DNA of 57,819 bases from a virus: the IMG/VR virus record IMGVR_UViG_3300040801_001904, positions 1-57,819 of that record; one strand, written 5' to 3'. The first letter of the stretch is position 1. Every line of letters starts with the position of its first letter. Shown here piece by piece: positions 9,171 to 17,343 of this stretch. The notes beneath the pieces are model-generated. The model saw nothing but the letters and a program-made list of their open reading frames with translations, was not told the DNA's origin and searched no databases. The position numbers were made by a program, and so were the translations under genes.

Positions 9171-9485
9171 TTATTTTGATACCAATATACCAACCAAACC
9201 TAAAATAATCGTACACAAAACCCCGATGACACCAAAAAGCTTAACAGCAAAACCATTATGTGATTTCTCAGTTGATTGAAACTCTTTAGTGATTTTCTCT
9301 CCAATAACTCTAACACAATCTACCAGGGAATTTAATAAAGTAATAGTTGTATCTTGCTTATCCATTAACTGTAGATTGGACTCTATCATATTCTTATATG
9401 TTTCCATGAATAATGATAAATCTTCTCTCGTAATTACACCTTCATCTTTATTCTTTAGGCTCCTATTATCACTTTGAATAGCCAT
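9171..9485 (-). CDS. Coiled-coil protein with C-terminal membrane anchor (XhlA/holin-like)
   Basis: The protein has 104 residues: a charged helical N-terminal region (about 17-75) and one strongly hydrophobic C-terminal segment (KLFGVIGVLCTIILGLVGILVSK). This plan matches small phage membrane proteins of the haemolysin XhlA type or antiholins, which act at the inner membrane during lysis. A second membrane-protein candidate is at 3788-4063, so the two could form a holin/antiholin pair. The upstream gap (9486-9538) contains a TATAAT on the minus strand but no good -35. Confidence 0.5.
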   Translation of the reverse strand: MAIQSDNRSLKNKDEGVITREDLSLFMETYKNMIESNLQLMDKQDTTITLLNSLVDCVRVIGEKITKEFQSTEKSHNGFAVKLFGVIGVLCTIILGLVGILVSK

Positions 9486-9538
9486 TAAATTAATTCCATA
9501 ATAATTAAGTAATTATAAAATAATACTTATTAATTCTA

Positions 9539-10543
9539 TTAAGCATTCAATGTAACTCCCCATTGAATTGCATTTAATTTAGCTACTGTCCATGAAGTAC
9601 CATCTGGACAATTAGCAAAGAAATCCATCATAGCATTTCCGTAAGAAGCATTATAATCAAGATTCAAATCCTTTAAAAAATGGTATCTTTCAACAGAATC
9701 TTGTTTACTCATATGCTGTAATGATCTTGCTACTCCTGATGTTTTTCTTGCAAGTGTAAACAAACTAATTCCCTTTATAGTATTACCATCTAAAGTTAAT
9801 GTTTGATAATTATAAAGATCTTTATCACCTACATTATTTGAATAAACATATGTAGTATCATCATCTATTACAGTTTCATCTACCATTGCATAATTATCAA
9901 CTCCGGTAGAAGGAATAAATTGATTTATATCTCCATCTGCATTGGGATATAAAACTTGGGAATATAATTCACCTTGAAAATCATCAGCTATATAAAGATT
10001 ATCTAATCTACATTCATAAGAATGATTAGATGAAAAATAAAGAAAAGTAATATCTCCCCCATCAGTATCCATATTAGTTAAGTTTATAATTAGTTTTCCA
10101 TTAACTTTAACTTGTATATAACCAGAAACAGCATCACTAAATAATTTCATTTCAATATGACAAGAAGATCCCTGTGGAACAGTATAACCTGAATGATGAA
10201 TTACAGTAGTACCTTGATATATCGAAAAACCATTAGATAATGTATATCTAAGTCTAAATGAAGTACTACCTACTAAGAAAACAAAGATCCAATCATAATA
10301 AACAGCACTCATCGTATAAATATTAGAATATATTTTAGTAAAATGTCCACCAGCAGATATTGTTTTTAATCCTGATGGAATAATTTTACCCCAAGCACCA
10401 TCACCACCAAGATCATATATACATTTACTATTATTATAACCACCAGTAGCACCAAAATTACCACCATAACCATCATCAAATAACTGATTAACATCATATA
10501 TGTCACTACAACCTTCAAATCCCGTAAAGAAATAAAGAGTCAT
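9539..10543 (-). CDS. Lectin-like tail-cluster protein (paralogue 1)
   Basis: This 334-residue protein begins MTLYFFTGFEGCSD and is clearly paralogous to the one at 10747-11772, which begins MALYFFTGFEGCSN. Both share an N-terminal concanavalin-like sandwich (with IQVKVNGKLIINLTNMDTDG), the linker DDFQGELYSQVLYPNADGD, and a C-terminal module with SGVARSLQHMSKQDSVER and a final SKLNAIQWG-type end. Identity looks highest in the C-terminal half and lowest in the presumed binding loops, as expected when receptor-binding domains diversify. Its likely role is glycan recognition or virion surface decoration. Confidence 0.68.
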   Translation of the reverse strand: MTLYFFTGFEGCSDIYDVNQLFDDGYGGNFGATGGYNNSKCIYDLGGDGAWGKIIPSGLKTISAGGHFTKIYSNIYTMSAVYYDWIFVFLVGSTSFRLRYTLSNGFSIYQGTTVIHHSGYTVPQGSSCHIEMKLFSDAVSGYIQVKVNGKLIINLTNMDTDGGDITFLYFSSNHSYECRLDNLYIADDFQGELYSQVLYPNADGDINQFIPSTGVDNYAMVDETVIDDDTTYVYSNNVGDKDLYNYQTLTLDGNTIKGISLFTLARKTSGVARSLQHMSKQDSVERYHFLKDLNLDYNASYGNAMMDFFANCPDGTSWTVAKLNAIQWGVTLNA

Positions 10544-10556
10544 CTTTTAAATCCCT

Positions 10557-10754
10557 TTAAGTAATTATATAAGCAAAACTATTAGGATTAAGATTTATCA
10601 ATGCAACTTCAATATATTGAGAAGTTACATATGCTTCTGTTGTATCATTCAATAAAGCAACTTCAGCATTTTGTCTGGTTACATATGCTTCTGTTGTATC
10701 ATTCAATAAAGCAACTTCAGCATTTTGTCTGGTTACATATGCTTCATCAGCCAT
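10557..10754 (-). CDS. 65-residue tandem-repeat tail-cluster protein
   Basis: The protein consists of two identical 18-residue units (EAYVTRQNAEVALLNDTT) plus a third diverged unit, ending in a hydrophobic FAYIIT. It lies between the two lectin-like paralogues and overlaps the end of the one upstream by 8 bases. The perfect nucleotide identity of the repeats points to recent unit duplication or active length variation. Its plan resembles that of the protein at 4911-5234. Function unknown; short repeats of this AYVT/EVAL type are seen in phage minor tail proteins. Confidence 0.6.
   Translation of the reverse strand: MADEAYVTRQNAEVALLNDTTEAYVTRQNAEVALLNDTTEAYVTSQYIEVALINLNPNSFAYIIT
10625..10745 (-). 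repeat. Perfect 54-bp tandem repeat (about 2.2 copies)
   Basis: The bases at 10625-10678 recur identically at 10679-10732, and the first 13 bases recur again at 10733-10745. The 54-bp period keeps the reading frame (18 codons). Confidence 0.95.
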
Positions 10755-11772
10755 TTAATATAAACCCCCATTGTATTGCATTTAACTTAGATACTGTCCA
10801 AGAGGTATCATCAGGACAAAGACCAAAAGTATCTATTAAAGCATATCCATGACCATCTATCCATTCAAGATTTAAACTTTTAGAATCATGATTACGTTCA
10901 ACAGAATCTTGTTTACTCATATGCTGTAATGATCTTGCTACACCAGAGGTCTTTCTTGCATATGTAACTAAAGTAACACCTTTTATAGTATTATTATTTA
11001 AAGTTAATGGTTGATAACCAAACAATTCTTTATCACCAACATTATTTGATTCAAGTATTGTAACATCATTATCAATTGAAGCTTCATCTACCATTGCATA
11101 ATTATCTACACCAGTAGAAGGGGTAAATTGATTTACATCTCCATCTGCATTGGGATATAAAACTTGAGAATACAATTCACCTTGAAAATCATCAGCTACA
11201 TATAAATTATCCATATAAAAAGAACTACCAGTACCACTTGAACACCACATTACTTTAGTAATATCTCCACCATCTGTATTTATACCTGTTAAATTTAATA
11301 CAACAGATCCATTAACTTTAACCTGTATATAACCAGTAGAAGCATTACTAAATAATTTACATTCAAAATGGTTAATAGAATTAGAATCATATAAATAACC
11401 TGTATTAAGAGAACTGCCAAGTAAAGTTGAATAAGTTCCTCTAAACGCTTTCCAACCTGTGGTATAGCATTGAACAAAAATAGGAGTACTTCCAGCAACT
11501 ATAAATCTAAAAGTATTTAAATAATAATAGTTTTCAGTTTGTTGATCCATATGTCTGTTATTTCGTTTATGAAAACCAGCACAAACTGTTTTTAAACCAG
11601 AAGGTAGATTTTTATCAACAGCAAATCCAGAATAACCTCCTAAACATTTTGAAGAATTATATCCATTAGAAGAATTGTAAATTATTGAAGTATGATGAGA
11701 ATCATCTAAAAGCTGATTTACCGACATACTATTACTACAACCTTCAAATCCCGTAAAGAAATATAAAGCCAT
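10747..11772 (-). CDS. Lectin-like tail-cluster protein (paralogue 2)
   Basis: This 341-residue protein is the close tandem paralogue of 9539-10543. It shares the FFTGFEGCS start, the IQVKVNGSVVLNLTGINTDG strand pair, the PNADGDVNQFTPSTGVDNYA linker and the ARKTSGVARSLQHMSKQ motif. Its N-terminal domain is diverged and slightly longer. The 65-residue repeat gene separates the pair. Both genes end in IQWG-x-x-LN, so the C-terminal module is probably a conserved attachment or trimerisation element. Glycan-binding tail decoration is the likely role by fold, not by any visible catalytic site. Confidence 0.68.
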   Translation of the reverse strand: MALYFFTGFEGCSNSMSVNQLLDDSHHTSIIYNSSNGYNSSKCLGGYSGFAVDKNLPSGLKTVCAGFHKRNNRHMDQQTENYYYLNTFRFIVAGSTPIFVQCYTTGWKAFRGTYSTLLGSSLNTGYLYDSNSINHFECKLFSNASTGYIQVKVNGSVVLNLTGINTDGGDITKVMWCSSGTGSSFYMDNLYVADDFQGELYSQVLYPNADGDVNQFTPSTGVDNYAMVDEASIDNDVTILESNNVGDKELFGYQPLTLNNNTIKGVTLVTYARKTSGVARSLQHMSKQDSVERNHDSKSLNLEWIDGHGYALIDTFGLCPDDTSWTVSKLNAIQWGFILNG

Positions 11773-11783
11773 ATTTTAAATCC

Positions 11784-12545
11784 TTATTTTCTTGTACCCT
11801 TAATTGTAATACCAACATCAGCCAAACTAACATCAGCAGAAGAAGGACCAGTTAGTTTAACAATATCACCACCAGAAAGAGTAGTTTTTGTATTAAATGT
11901 AAATGATCCTGTTGTTTGTCCTGAAGCAATTGTTGCAGAACCCACAGAAGAACCATTAACCAAAATGTTAAAAACAGCTTCCAATGCGGGTGCAGTTCCA
12001 CATTTAATATAACTATAAGGCAATCTCTTAGGTAATTCTATATTCTCACCACCAACAACAACATGAAACAAAAGAAGCTGTTCATCAGTAAGAGTCCCAG
12101 GAACACTTACACCAATTACATAAAGATTACTAAATTTAGAAGGAGTAACTTGTGGCTCTTCTTCATCAATTGTACCTTCCGATCCTGACCAATAAACAGA
12201 ACCAACAGGAACTTGAGTTGACAAATCCCAAATAGTCTGAGAAGCAACCAAAACACCAGAAGCATTATATGAGATATACCATTGACCTACCACATCATCA
12301 ATTATAACTGATTCTGCTTCTTCTTTTTCATAACGAACACCAAAAGCATAAAATACAAAGGATTCACTTACCGGAGTAATTGTAAATTCCCTTGTAGTAT
12401 CATTAAAAGCCAATGAACTTGCAGCAGGATCTACAAAACCTGTAGATTGATTAACTTCATTATAATAATTGGTAACATTGGTAATATTATTGGTAACTTC
12501 TTCCGTAATTGAACTACCACCAAATGGATTTAAACTTGTACCCAT
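11784..12545 (-). CDS. Tail fibre-like protein
   Basis: The 253 residues start with MGTSLNPFGGSSI and an Asn/Thr-rich coiled segment (TNNITNVTNYYNEVNQ) typical of a trimeric fibre neck. A mid beta-rich domain follows, and then a C-terminal Ig-like module (NGSSVGSATIASGQTTGSF, ending ADVGITIKGTR). These modules recur in phage tail fibres and minor tail proteins. It is translated in the same direction as the other receptor-cluster genes and follows the 142-residue protein closely. Function is assigned by composition and context only. Confidence 0.6.
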   Translation of the reverse strand: MGTSLNPFGGSSITEEVTNNITNVTNYYNEVNQSTGFVDPAASSLAFNDTTREFTITPVSESFVFYAFGVRYEKEEAESVIIDDVVGQWYISYNASGVLVASQTIWDLSTQVPVGSVYWSGSEGTIDEEEPQVTPSKFSNLYVIGVSVPGTLTDEQLLLFHVVVGGENIELPKRLPYSYIKCGTAPALEAVFNILVNGSSVGSATIASGQTTGSFTFNTKTTLSGGDIVKLTGPSSADVSLADVGITIKGTRK

Positions 12546-12577
12546 TATTATTATCCTTTTAAGTAGAATTTGATTAA

Positions 12578-13006
12578 TTACTTACGTTCTTCAATATAAA
12601 TAGTAGCTGCGGAAGGAAATACACAAATCAATTGATTAACATTTGAACCAACGCTAATCAAACGTTCAGTATTTGGATAAGATTTAAGCGGAGGAGTATT
12701 AGAAAGAGAACGAAGATAAATATCAACTATCACACCACTTGAATTAAATACAGAAATCGTTTTAGTATTTCTATTAATTGATACTGTTTGATTATTACCA
12801 ACACCAGTAGAAGTAACTTCATGTATTGCTGCTTGAAGAGGATTATAATAAGGTGCCTCACTTATCAAAGTTAAATCTGAATCAGTAAGAATATAAGTTG
12901 TCTCTAAAGTTTCACCAGAATTAATCGCAAAACTAATAGAAGTACCATTGGTATCTTTAACAGTCTCAGTAATTCTTTCTTCAGTATTGTTTTTATAAAC
13001 TGGCAT
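12578..13006 (-). CDS. Beta-rich tail-cluster protein, unknown
   Basis: The 142 residues are mostly short strands (KTISVFNSSGVIVDIYLRS, LISVGSNVNQLICVFPSAATIYIEE), with no catalytic motif or membrane segment. The ATG has AAGGAG ten bases upstream. A sigma70-like promoter (13054-13082) lies directly in front, so this may be the first gene of an independently transcribed decoration sub-operon. A small fibre or collar accessory role is plausible. I do not recognise the family. Confidence 0.55.
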   Translation of the reverse strand: MPVYKNNTEERITETVKDTNGTSISFAINSGETLETTYILTDSDLTLISEAPYYNPLQAAIHEVTSTGVGNNQTVSINRNTKTISVFNSSGVIVDIYLRSLSNTPPLKSYPNTERLISVGSNVNQLICVFPSAATIYIEERK

Positions 13007-13053
13007 CTTTAATACTCCTTTTTAAATTGATTTAACTTCCCTAATTTACTTGC

Positions 13054-13082
13054 ATTTTAAGTCATTTTAGTACAATAATCAA
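13054..13082 (-). promoter_or_regulatory. Sigma70-like promoter for the receptor/decoration cluster
   Basis: On the minus strand, TTGATT (13082-13077) and TAAAAT (13059-13054) are separated by exactly 17 bases. They lie in one of the few wide gaps of the late operon, with the start of the 142-residue gene about 48 bases downstream. The -35 hexamer is identical to that before the hldE-like gene. Confidence 0.55.
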
Positions 13083-13091
13083 TTACAAAAT

Positions 13092-14003
13092 CTAACCACA
13101 GGAAGATTTCTTAAATGCTTGATATTGCATAACTATCTCAACAATGGATTCAGGAGTAATCATCATCATACATTTTGGGAATCTATTTTCAGCATCAATA
13201 GTAACACATTCAGCCAAGTTCTTCTTCCAACATCCCTCATATTTACAGCATTTTAATTGACCAATTGTATGTAAATAGAAATGACCATCATGTTGTTCCC
13301 AAGATGGTTCTTCTCTTCCTCCTGCAATTACAACACATGGCTTTTGAAATGCTGCTGCTAAATGCATTTGCAAAGACACAGGACCAATACAGCCATCTGA
13401 ATGATAAACCAATGCAAAGTAATCTCTTAAATTATTAGTCTTACCAACCAAACTGATTACATTACTTAAACGGGGATGAAGGTGATGGTCGTGTCCGGTT
13501 TGAACAATATCACAATGAAAATCAGAATTATCATTAAGAAGATTTACAACCTTTTGATATAAAAAAGGAGGATACTGCTTTAAAAGAATATCTAACTTAA
13601 TACCAGCATTTAAAACCCAATAAGGTTTCTTTAGACCAAATTTATCAAGGAACTTTCTTTTATTCTTCTCTAATTGAGTTAATTCTATATGAGGATATGA
13701 ATTGAGCTTTTTAATATTAAGGTTTAATTTCTCATTAAGAATATGAATAAAACAATCTGAAAAATGAAGTTTCTTTCTCCTTAATTTATGAAGATAACTA
13801 CCATAATCCAAATCAATAACTTTAATTTCTCTATTCTTGGGTAATTGACAAACATATTTGTTATTGAAAAACACTTCAGGATAACAACTAATTACATCTG
13901 TTTCAAACCAATTGGGATAACTCAAATGCAAATCACGAATAGCTACAGACAACATCAACAAATCACCTGGGCTTTGCATCTGCTTAAATATCAATTGATT
14001 CAT
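13092..14003 (-). CDS. GT9-like glycosyltransferase with C-terminal cysteine cluster
   Basis: The ATG at 14003 follows GCGGAGTGATA and is preferred to a GTG at 14009. The ~303-residue protein has a GT9 acceptor-side start (QSPGDLLMLSVAIRDL) and a donor-site motif IGPVSLQMHLAAAFQKP (about 206-222), as in heptosyltransferases. Its C-terminus carries CC-x4-CW-x7-C-x11-CMMMITPES (Cys near 252, 253, 258, 266, 278). A Cys-rich finger followed by an I-T-P-E helix also occurs in the TibC/BAHT protein heptosyltransferases, where four Cys bind iron. That comparison is from memory and is an inference. It sits between collar/propeller fibres and the decoration cluster. The substrate may be a virion protein. 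Confidence 0.72.
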   Translation of the reverse strand: MNQLIFKQMQSPGDLLMLSVAIRDLHLSYPNWFETDVISCYPEVFFNNKYVCQLPKNREIKVIDLDYGSYLHKLRRKKLHFSDCFIHILNEKLNLNIKKLNSYPHIELTQLEKNKRKFLDKFGLKKPYWVLNAGIKLDILLKQYPPFLYQKVVNLLNDNSDFHCDIVQTGHDHHLHPRLSNVISLVGKTNNLRDYFALVYHSDGCIGPVSLQMHLAAAFQKPCVVIAGGREEPSWEQHDGHFYLHTIGQLKCCKYEGCWKKNLAECVTIDAENRFPKCMMMITPESIVEIVMQYQAFKKSSCG

Positions 14004-14005
14004 TA

Positions 14006-15199
14006 TCACTCCGCTACTTTTATGTAATTAAAAACACCCCCATGATCATCCACTATTACACTTGGTAATTGAAAATGTGTTGTTTTGTTATAAGTAACAC
14101 CTGTACTTCTTGCCATTGACCTTTCATTTCGTGGCATAGAAACAATATAACTATCACCAGAATTTACCATCAAAGCTCTTACATTACAAACACAATTAAC
14201 CTTAAAGTAATTCAAATTGGTCAATGATTTCCCAACTAATATACTACCAGTATAATTATTGGGAATAACATAATGCTCTCCTGTCCATATTGGTGTAGTA
14301 TTATCATAAATATAACTATAATATTGATTTAAAAATGGCTTTAAATGATATTCCCTCCAATCATCAGGATCTAAAAGAGTAGAACCTTCAAAAACCTTAA
14401 TACGATAAGCTTCATAACCCAACATAATCCATTTTGAATTTAAATATGCAAGGGTAGATATTTCTGGATTAAACATATTCAATAAAATGTCTTCTGTCCC
14501 TGATGACCAATTCTGACCATCAGTAGAAGAATATAGCTTATAAAATGGAGCAGAATAATCATATGCATACATCAAAAAACGAGTACCATCATTAGCTAAT
14601 CCACCAATATAACCACTTGAAAAAGGATAATTAACACCACTCCAAGTAATACCATCAGTAGAAAAAGCATATTGTGCAGACGATTGATACTCCTGCATTA
14701 AAACAAACTTGTTACTAAAATAAGATAAATGCTTCCAAGTAGTACTACTTGGTAATGTAGCAGAAGTCCAAGTTTGACCATCTGTTGAATAATAAGCAAG
14801 GGCAGAATTATATCTTGCAGTAACAAACCTTGTACCATTATTTGATAAACAATAATGATAATAAGTACCAGATGGTAAAGCAGCATAGGCATTCCAACTA
14901 ACACCATCATCGGTTGAAACCCAAACAGTTGTATTAAGACCAACAAGAACTATCATACTTCCCATTCTTGATATTGCATATTTAGCATAAGATTCAACCG
15001 ATTGATCAACATCAACAAATGTCCAATCCCTCCAAATTGCCGGATGCAATTCATCAACAATATCAACATAAGCAGGATAATCAGCTTTTAATAAAACATC
15101 TCCATTGCATTTCAACCAAGTTGAGTCGGGAGGTCCAACAGATCTTATAATTGTACCTACTGCAACTGAAGATCCTCCAACACTTAAAAGATTAGCCAT
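14006..15199 (-). CDS. Tail-collar domain protein with inserted beta-propeller (copy B)
   Basis: The 397 residues open with the N-half of a phage collar domain (VGTIIRSVGPPDSTWLKCNG, then a DYPAYVDIVDE helix) and close with its C-half (HFQLPSV, then VFNYIKVAE). Between them lies a BNR/sialidase-like propeller with repeated Ser/Thr-DG-x-x-W motifs (STDDGVSWN, STDGQTWTS, STDGITWSG, STDGQNWSS). The next gene upstream (15201-16352) has the same architecture, so the two are tandem duplicates. A propeller in the collar loop is likely to be a glycan-binding adhesin. The ATG lies one base after the upstream stop. Confidence 0.75.
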   Translation of the reverse strand: MANLLSVGGSSVAVGTIIRSVGPPDSTWLKCNGDVLLKADYPAYVDIVDELHPAIWRDWTFVDVDQSVESYAKYAISRMGSMIVLVGLNTTVWVSTDDGVSWNAYAALPSGTYYHYCLSNNGTRFVTARYNSALAYYSTDGQTWTSATLPSSTTWKHLSYFSNKFVLMQEYQSSAQYAFSTDGITWSGVNYPFSSGYIGGLANDGTRFLMYAYDYSAPFYKLYSSTDGQNWSSGTEDILLNMFNPEISTLAYLNSKWIMLGYEAYRIKVFEGSTLLDPDDWREYHLKPFLNQYYSYIYDNTTPIWTGEHYVIPNNYTGSILVGKSLTNLNYFKVNCVCNVRALMVNSGDSYIVSMPRNERSMARSTGVTYNKTTHFQLPSVIVDDHGGVFNYIKVAE

Positions 15200-15200
15200 G

Positions 15201-16352
15201 TTATTTTACCCTTATATAATTTCTAAGCTTTAAATAATGATTCTCTTTCTGATCATAATTAGCATAAGGTAATCTAAAATAAGTATTAGTATCATAATCA
15301 ACAGCATTCCATCTAAAAACAAATGGGGATTCACCTAACAAATAATAATAACCAGTTGAAGAATTATAAAGAATTGTATGCCAATTACCATTAGGAATAT
15401 TAATCCTATTCCAAGTTTTCAAATCAGATGAATAAAATGTTTCCGCACCAATTTCTCTAACTAAAAAATAGTAACTTCCTGCTTTTACCACTTTTGTTGA
15501 ATAAGCACTATATTCCCGATAACCATAATACAAATGTTGAATCTCCCAATTTATACCATCATCACCAGGAGATATAGCAACATAATCATCATAATTTGTA
15601 CTGCCACTACACATTACAAAAACATCATCTGTTGAATCATAAATGCAACTACCAATAAAAGGAGAAACACCAACATCATATGTTTTCCAATTAGCACCAT
15701 AATCAGTAGAAATACAATATTTACCATATGGATCAGAAAGAATGATTCTACTTGAATTTGCATCCATAGCCTGCGTACTTGAAAACGGAACTGTTAATGT
15801 AGTCCAATCAATTCCATTTGAAGAACGATAAAAAGTTGTACTATAATAGTTATTAATATAAAAATAAGTGCCATCACTCGCAACTTCTCTACCTCTAATT
15901 GTTGCTGGCAATGCTCTTTCTGTCCAATTAACTCCATCAGGAGAAGTAACATATAATGTATATGAAGTATTTGAATAAGGAACAGAAATAAATAAACCAA
16001 TTGTAGCATTATAAACAATACTCTCATAATGTCTGGATGCCGTAGTTAATGCTACTGAAGTCCAAGACTCACCATTAGATGAATATACCATCCTACTTCC
16101 ATAACAAGATCCAACATAATAAGTACCATCATAAGCAACATCATATATTTCTTCATCAACACCTGAATAAATTGACTTCCATTGATTAAAAATAGGATGA
16201 GGTCTATCCATCATATTAAACAAATCCGAATAATCAGCTTGAGCTAATAACTGTCCATCACACAATAACCAATTTTCGTTAGGAGGACCATTAGCTTCAA
16301 TAACTGATCCAATTGGATATAACTCAGAAACTTGAACAGGATGCAATAGCAT
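15201..16352 (-). CDS. Tail-collar domain protein with inserted beta-propeller (copy A)
   Basis: The 383 residues have the collar N-half (IGSVIEANGPPNENWLLCDG, then QADYSDLFNMMD) at the start and the collar C-half (TYFRLPYANYDQ, then LKLRNYIRVK) at the end. The ~280 residues between are propeller blades marked by SSNGESWTS, SPDGVNWTE, SSNGIDWTT, STDYGANWK and SSDLKTWNR. Copy B follows one base downstream. The collar halves are the best-conserved parts between the copies, and the propeller loops differ. It is likely a receptor-binding tail protein; no enzymatic residues can be assigned. Confidence 0.75.
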   Translation of the reverse strand: MLLHPVQVSELYPIGSVIEANGPPNENWLLCDGQLLAQADYSDLFNMMDRPHPIFNQWKSIYSGVDEEIYDVAYDGTYYVGSCYGSRMVYSSNGESWTSVALTTASRHYESIVYNATIGLFISVPYSNTSYTLYVTSPDGVNWTERALPATIRGREVASDGTYFYINNYYSTTFYRSSNGIDWTTLTVPFSSTQAMDANSSRIILSDPYGKYCISTDYGANWKTYDVGVSPFIGSCIYDSTDDVFVMCSGSTNYDDYVAISPGDDGINWEIQHLYYGYREYSAYSTKVVKAGSYYFLVREIGAETFYSSDLKTWNRINIPNGNWHTILYNSSTGYYYLLGESPFVFRWNAVDYDTNTYFRLPYANYDQKENHYLKLRNYIRVK

Positions 16353-16353
16353 T

Positions 16354-16812
16354 TTAAGTCACCCCAACATAAATTGATATATTATCAGATGCAGAAATCT
16401 CAGTAATATAGAACTTTATTGTAGCAGCACCAAAATCATTACTATAAACACAATTATCTCCCATATATCTTGAACCGTCCAATATACCGAGATTGCGAAT
16501 TGTAATTACATTTGAAAATCCAATCAAAGTGCTTGCAGAATCATAAAAAGCAATTCTATATTTAGCACTTGCACCCGTATCATTATATGTATTCTTGCAA
16601 ATGATATAAAATCTACCCTGAACATCAACAGCGGTCATAGTTGCCAAACCAGTTGCCGATGCTTGATCTACCTGTGGAGTTCCCGGTAAAGTAATTACAC
16701 CAGTACCCTCCAAAGCACGCTCAATTTGAACCGTCTGACTATTTATAGTACATTGAATAGTTGATACATTTTTGCCTGATCCTTCAGTTACCGCTATAAG
16801 TTGCTCAGACAT
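16354..16812 (-). CDS. Tail-cluster structural protein, unknown
   Basis: The 152 residues are beta-rich with low charge, lack Cys clusters and end in SASDNISIYVGVT. The upstream and downstream genes encode fibre-associated proteins with gaps of 15 bases and 1 base, so it belongs to the same translation unit. The region TYNDTGASAKYRIAFYD resembles repeated fibre domains. It is probably a small receptor-binding or connector protein of the tail tip; I do not recognise the family. Confidence 0.55.
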   Translation of the reverse strand: MSEQLIAVTEGSGKNVSTIQCTINSQTVQIERALEGTGVITLPGTPQVDQASATGLATMTAVDVQGRFYIICKNTYNDTGASAKYRIAFYDSASTLIGFSNVITIRNLGILDGSRYMGDNCVYSNDFGAATIKFYITEISASDNISIYVGVT

Positions 16813-16827
16813 AAATCAGTCTCCTAA

Positions 16828-17334
16828 TTAAACATCCTGACTATTGATTACATATGTAACATTCAATTCTTCTGTAGCAACAAATGGTCTTGCTGTACTG
16901 AAACGAGTTGCACACCACATAATGCCAGTTCCACTTGAATTATCTCCCTTAGTACTCACATTAACAACATAAGCACCATAAAGAGTTGTATTTACACCCG
17001 TTGAAGCTGTAAATGTAACCTGTGCAGACAAAGACAAAGTAACAATTGATGCAGGACTCCATTGAGGTCTTGTCACTTCATCATAACTGGTAAATTCAGT
17101 TTGATCCGAATTGATTCCAGCATAATCCCAAGTAGAAACAGGAGTAGAATCCGTATTATACAAAGCAACATACCAATTGGAATATGTAGTACCTCCCATA
17201 AAATTAACATCAAGAGCATAATACAAACCCTCATCAACAACCAGATTATAAATAACCTCTTTCCACTTTAAAGAACCATCAGCACGTTTACATTCAAATA
17301 TCCACAAATTCCTTGCTAAACTATTCTTCTTCAT
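16828..17334 (-). CDS. Phage tail fibre-associated protein (conserved phage family)
   Basis: The 168 residues show the pattern of a widespread phage structural family: an opening WKEVIYNLVVDEGLYYALD, then a Gly-rich turn FMGGTTYSNWYVALYNTD, a region with W-D-Y-A-G and S-Y-D-E-V, and a C-terminal strand set (TFTASTGVNTTLYGAYVVN). Members usually lie next to tail-tip genes. AAGGAG precedes the ATG. Function is not established beyond virion association; a carbohydrate-binding beta-sandwich is likely. Confidence 0.6.
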   Translation of the reverse strand: MKKNSLARNLWIFECKRADGSLKWKEVIYNLVVDEGLYYALDVNFMGGTTYSNWYVALYNTDSTPVSTWDYAGINSDQTEFTSYDEVTRPQWSPASIVTLSLSAQVTFTASTGVNTTLYGAYVVNVSTKGDNSSGTGIMWCATRFSTARPFVATEELNVTYVINSQDV

Positions 17335-17343
17335 CTTCTCTCC

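Noticed and set aside
9486-9538. Minus-strand promoter with TATAAT at 9517-9512
   Set aside because: Perfect -10 but no recognisable -35 at 16-18 bases in very AT-rich DNA.
10625-10745. CRISPR array
   Set aside because: Repeats are contiguous, keep the reading frame and have no unique spacers.
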